A program made the position numbers and the translations under genes. This document shows positions 63,920 through 64,000 of a DNA stretch of 64,000 nt, piece by piece (position 1 is the stretch's first letter; every line of letters starts with the position of its first letter). Under the pieces are notes generated by a model, which was given only the letters and a program-made list of their open reading frames with translations, was not told the DNA's origin and ran no database searches. Origin of the DNA: Inquilinus ginsengisoli_B (GTDB taxonomy: Bacteria > Pseudomonadota > Alphaproteobacteria > DSM-16000 > Inquilinaceae); contig NZ_JBNDJK010000001.1 in assembly GCF_050434925.1 (NCBI RefSeq), forward strand, positions 6,882,001 through 6,946,000, read 5' to 3'.

Positions 63920-63997
63920 TGTCATGCCCGGGCTTGACCCTGGCATCCAGAAGGTCTCGACACCCTCTGGATTGCCGGGTCAAGCCCGGCAATGACA
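63920..63997. repeat. REP-like palindromic repeat, copy 2
   Basis: This 78-bp element starts TGTCATGCCCGGGCTTGACC and ends with the inverse (CGGCAATGACA). It has the same outer ends and GGGCTTGACC/GGTCAAGCCC core as the element at 3591-3680, with a shorter centre. It lies upstream of the last permease gene. Confidence 0.75.
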
Positions 63998-64000
63998 GCT

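Overview
The window is GC-rich DNA (about 70% GC by eye) from what looks like a free-living, metabolically broad alphaproteobacterium. The signs are dense divergent operons of ABC importers, many ATGA/GTGA gene overlaps, Tat-type signal peptides on solute-binding proteins, and alphaproteobacterial-style palindromic repeats. A soil or rhizosphere Rhodospirillales member (Inquilinus/Azospirillum-like) is my guess. No rRNA, tRNA, phage, insertion sequence or CRISPR array was seen. Almost every gene belongs to a transport-plus-catabolism cassette.

Layout, 1-21 kb. An RND efflux permease (cut by the window edge) and its membrane fusion protein come first. Next is a sugar cassette resembling the sgc locus of E. 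coli: a BtpA/SgcQ-family protein, an M42 (SgcX-like) hydrolase and an FGGY kinase. It is transcribed divergently from a CUT1-type importer (binding protein and two permeases, no ATPase), and two perfect LacI-type palindromes lie between the halves. A second sugar cassette (11.4-21.1 kb) has a split transketolase, a GlpK-like FGGY kinase, an RbsCBA-type importer and an SDR dehydrogenase, divergent from a SorC-family regulator and a second SDR. It probably serves a polyol or unusual ketose.

Layout, 21-48 kb. A lone receiver domain is followed by an OmpR-type two-component system placed directly upstream of beta-carbonic anhydrase and a SulP anion transporter. Then come a LysR regulator divergent from a Tat-signal SDR, and a hypothetical protein. 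An ECF-type vitamin/nucleobase importer is cotranscribed with a phosphoribosyltransferase. A peptide-type (Opp/Dpp) importer operon carries a flavin oxidase and an SDR; a second flavin amine oxidase with a MarR regulator follows. A HyuAB (oxoprolinase/hydantoinase) operon with its own binding protein is divergent from a LysR gene.

Layout, 49-64 kb. This is a nucleoside region. One unit has a group I-like nucleoside hydrolase divergent from an Fe(II)/2-oxoglutarate oxygenase, a complete PotDABC-type importer and a GntR regulator, with a perfect 12+4+12 bp inverted repeat in the shared promoter. A NepI-like purine nucleoside exporter with a LysR regulator follows. The second unit has two permeases, an ATPase, a second nucleoside hydrolase lacking the usual His, and adenine deaminase. 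The oxygenase-hydrolase-importer unit is the best candidate here for an undescribed pathway. I infer that it imports a nucleoside or base analogue, cleaves it and hydroxylates the base or sugar.
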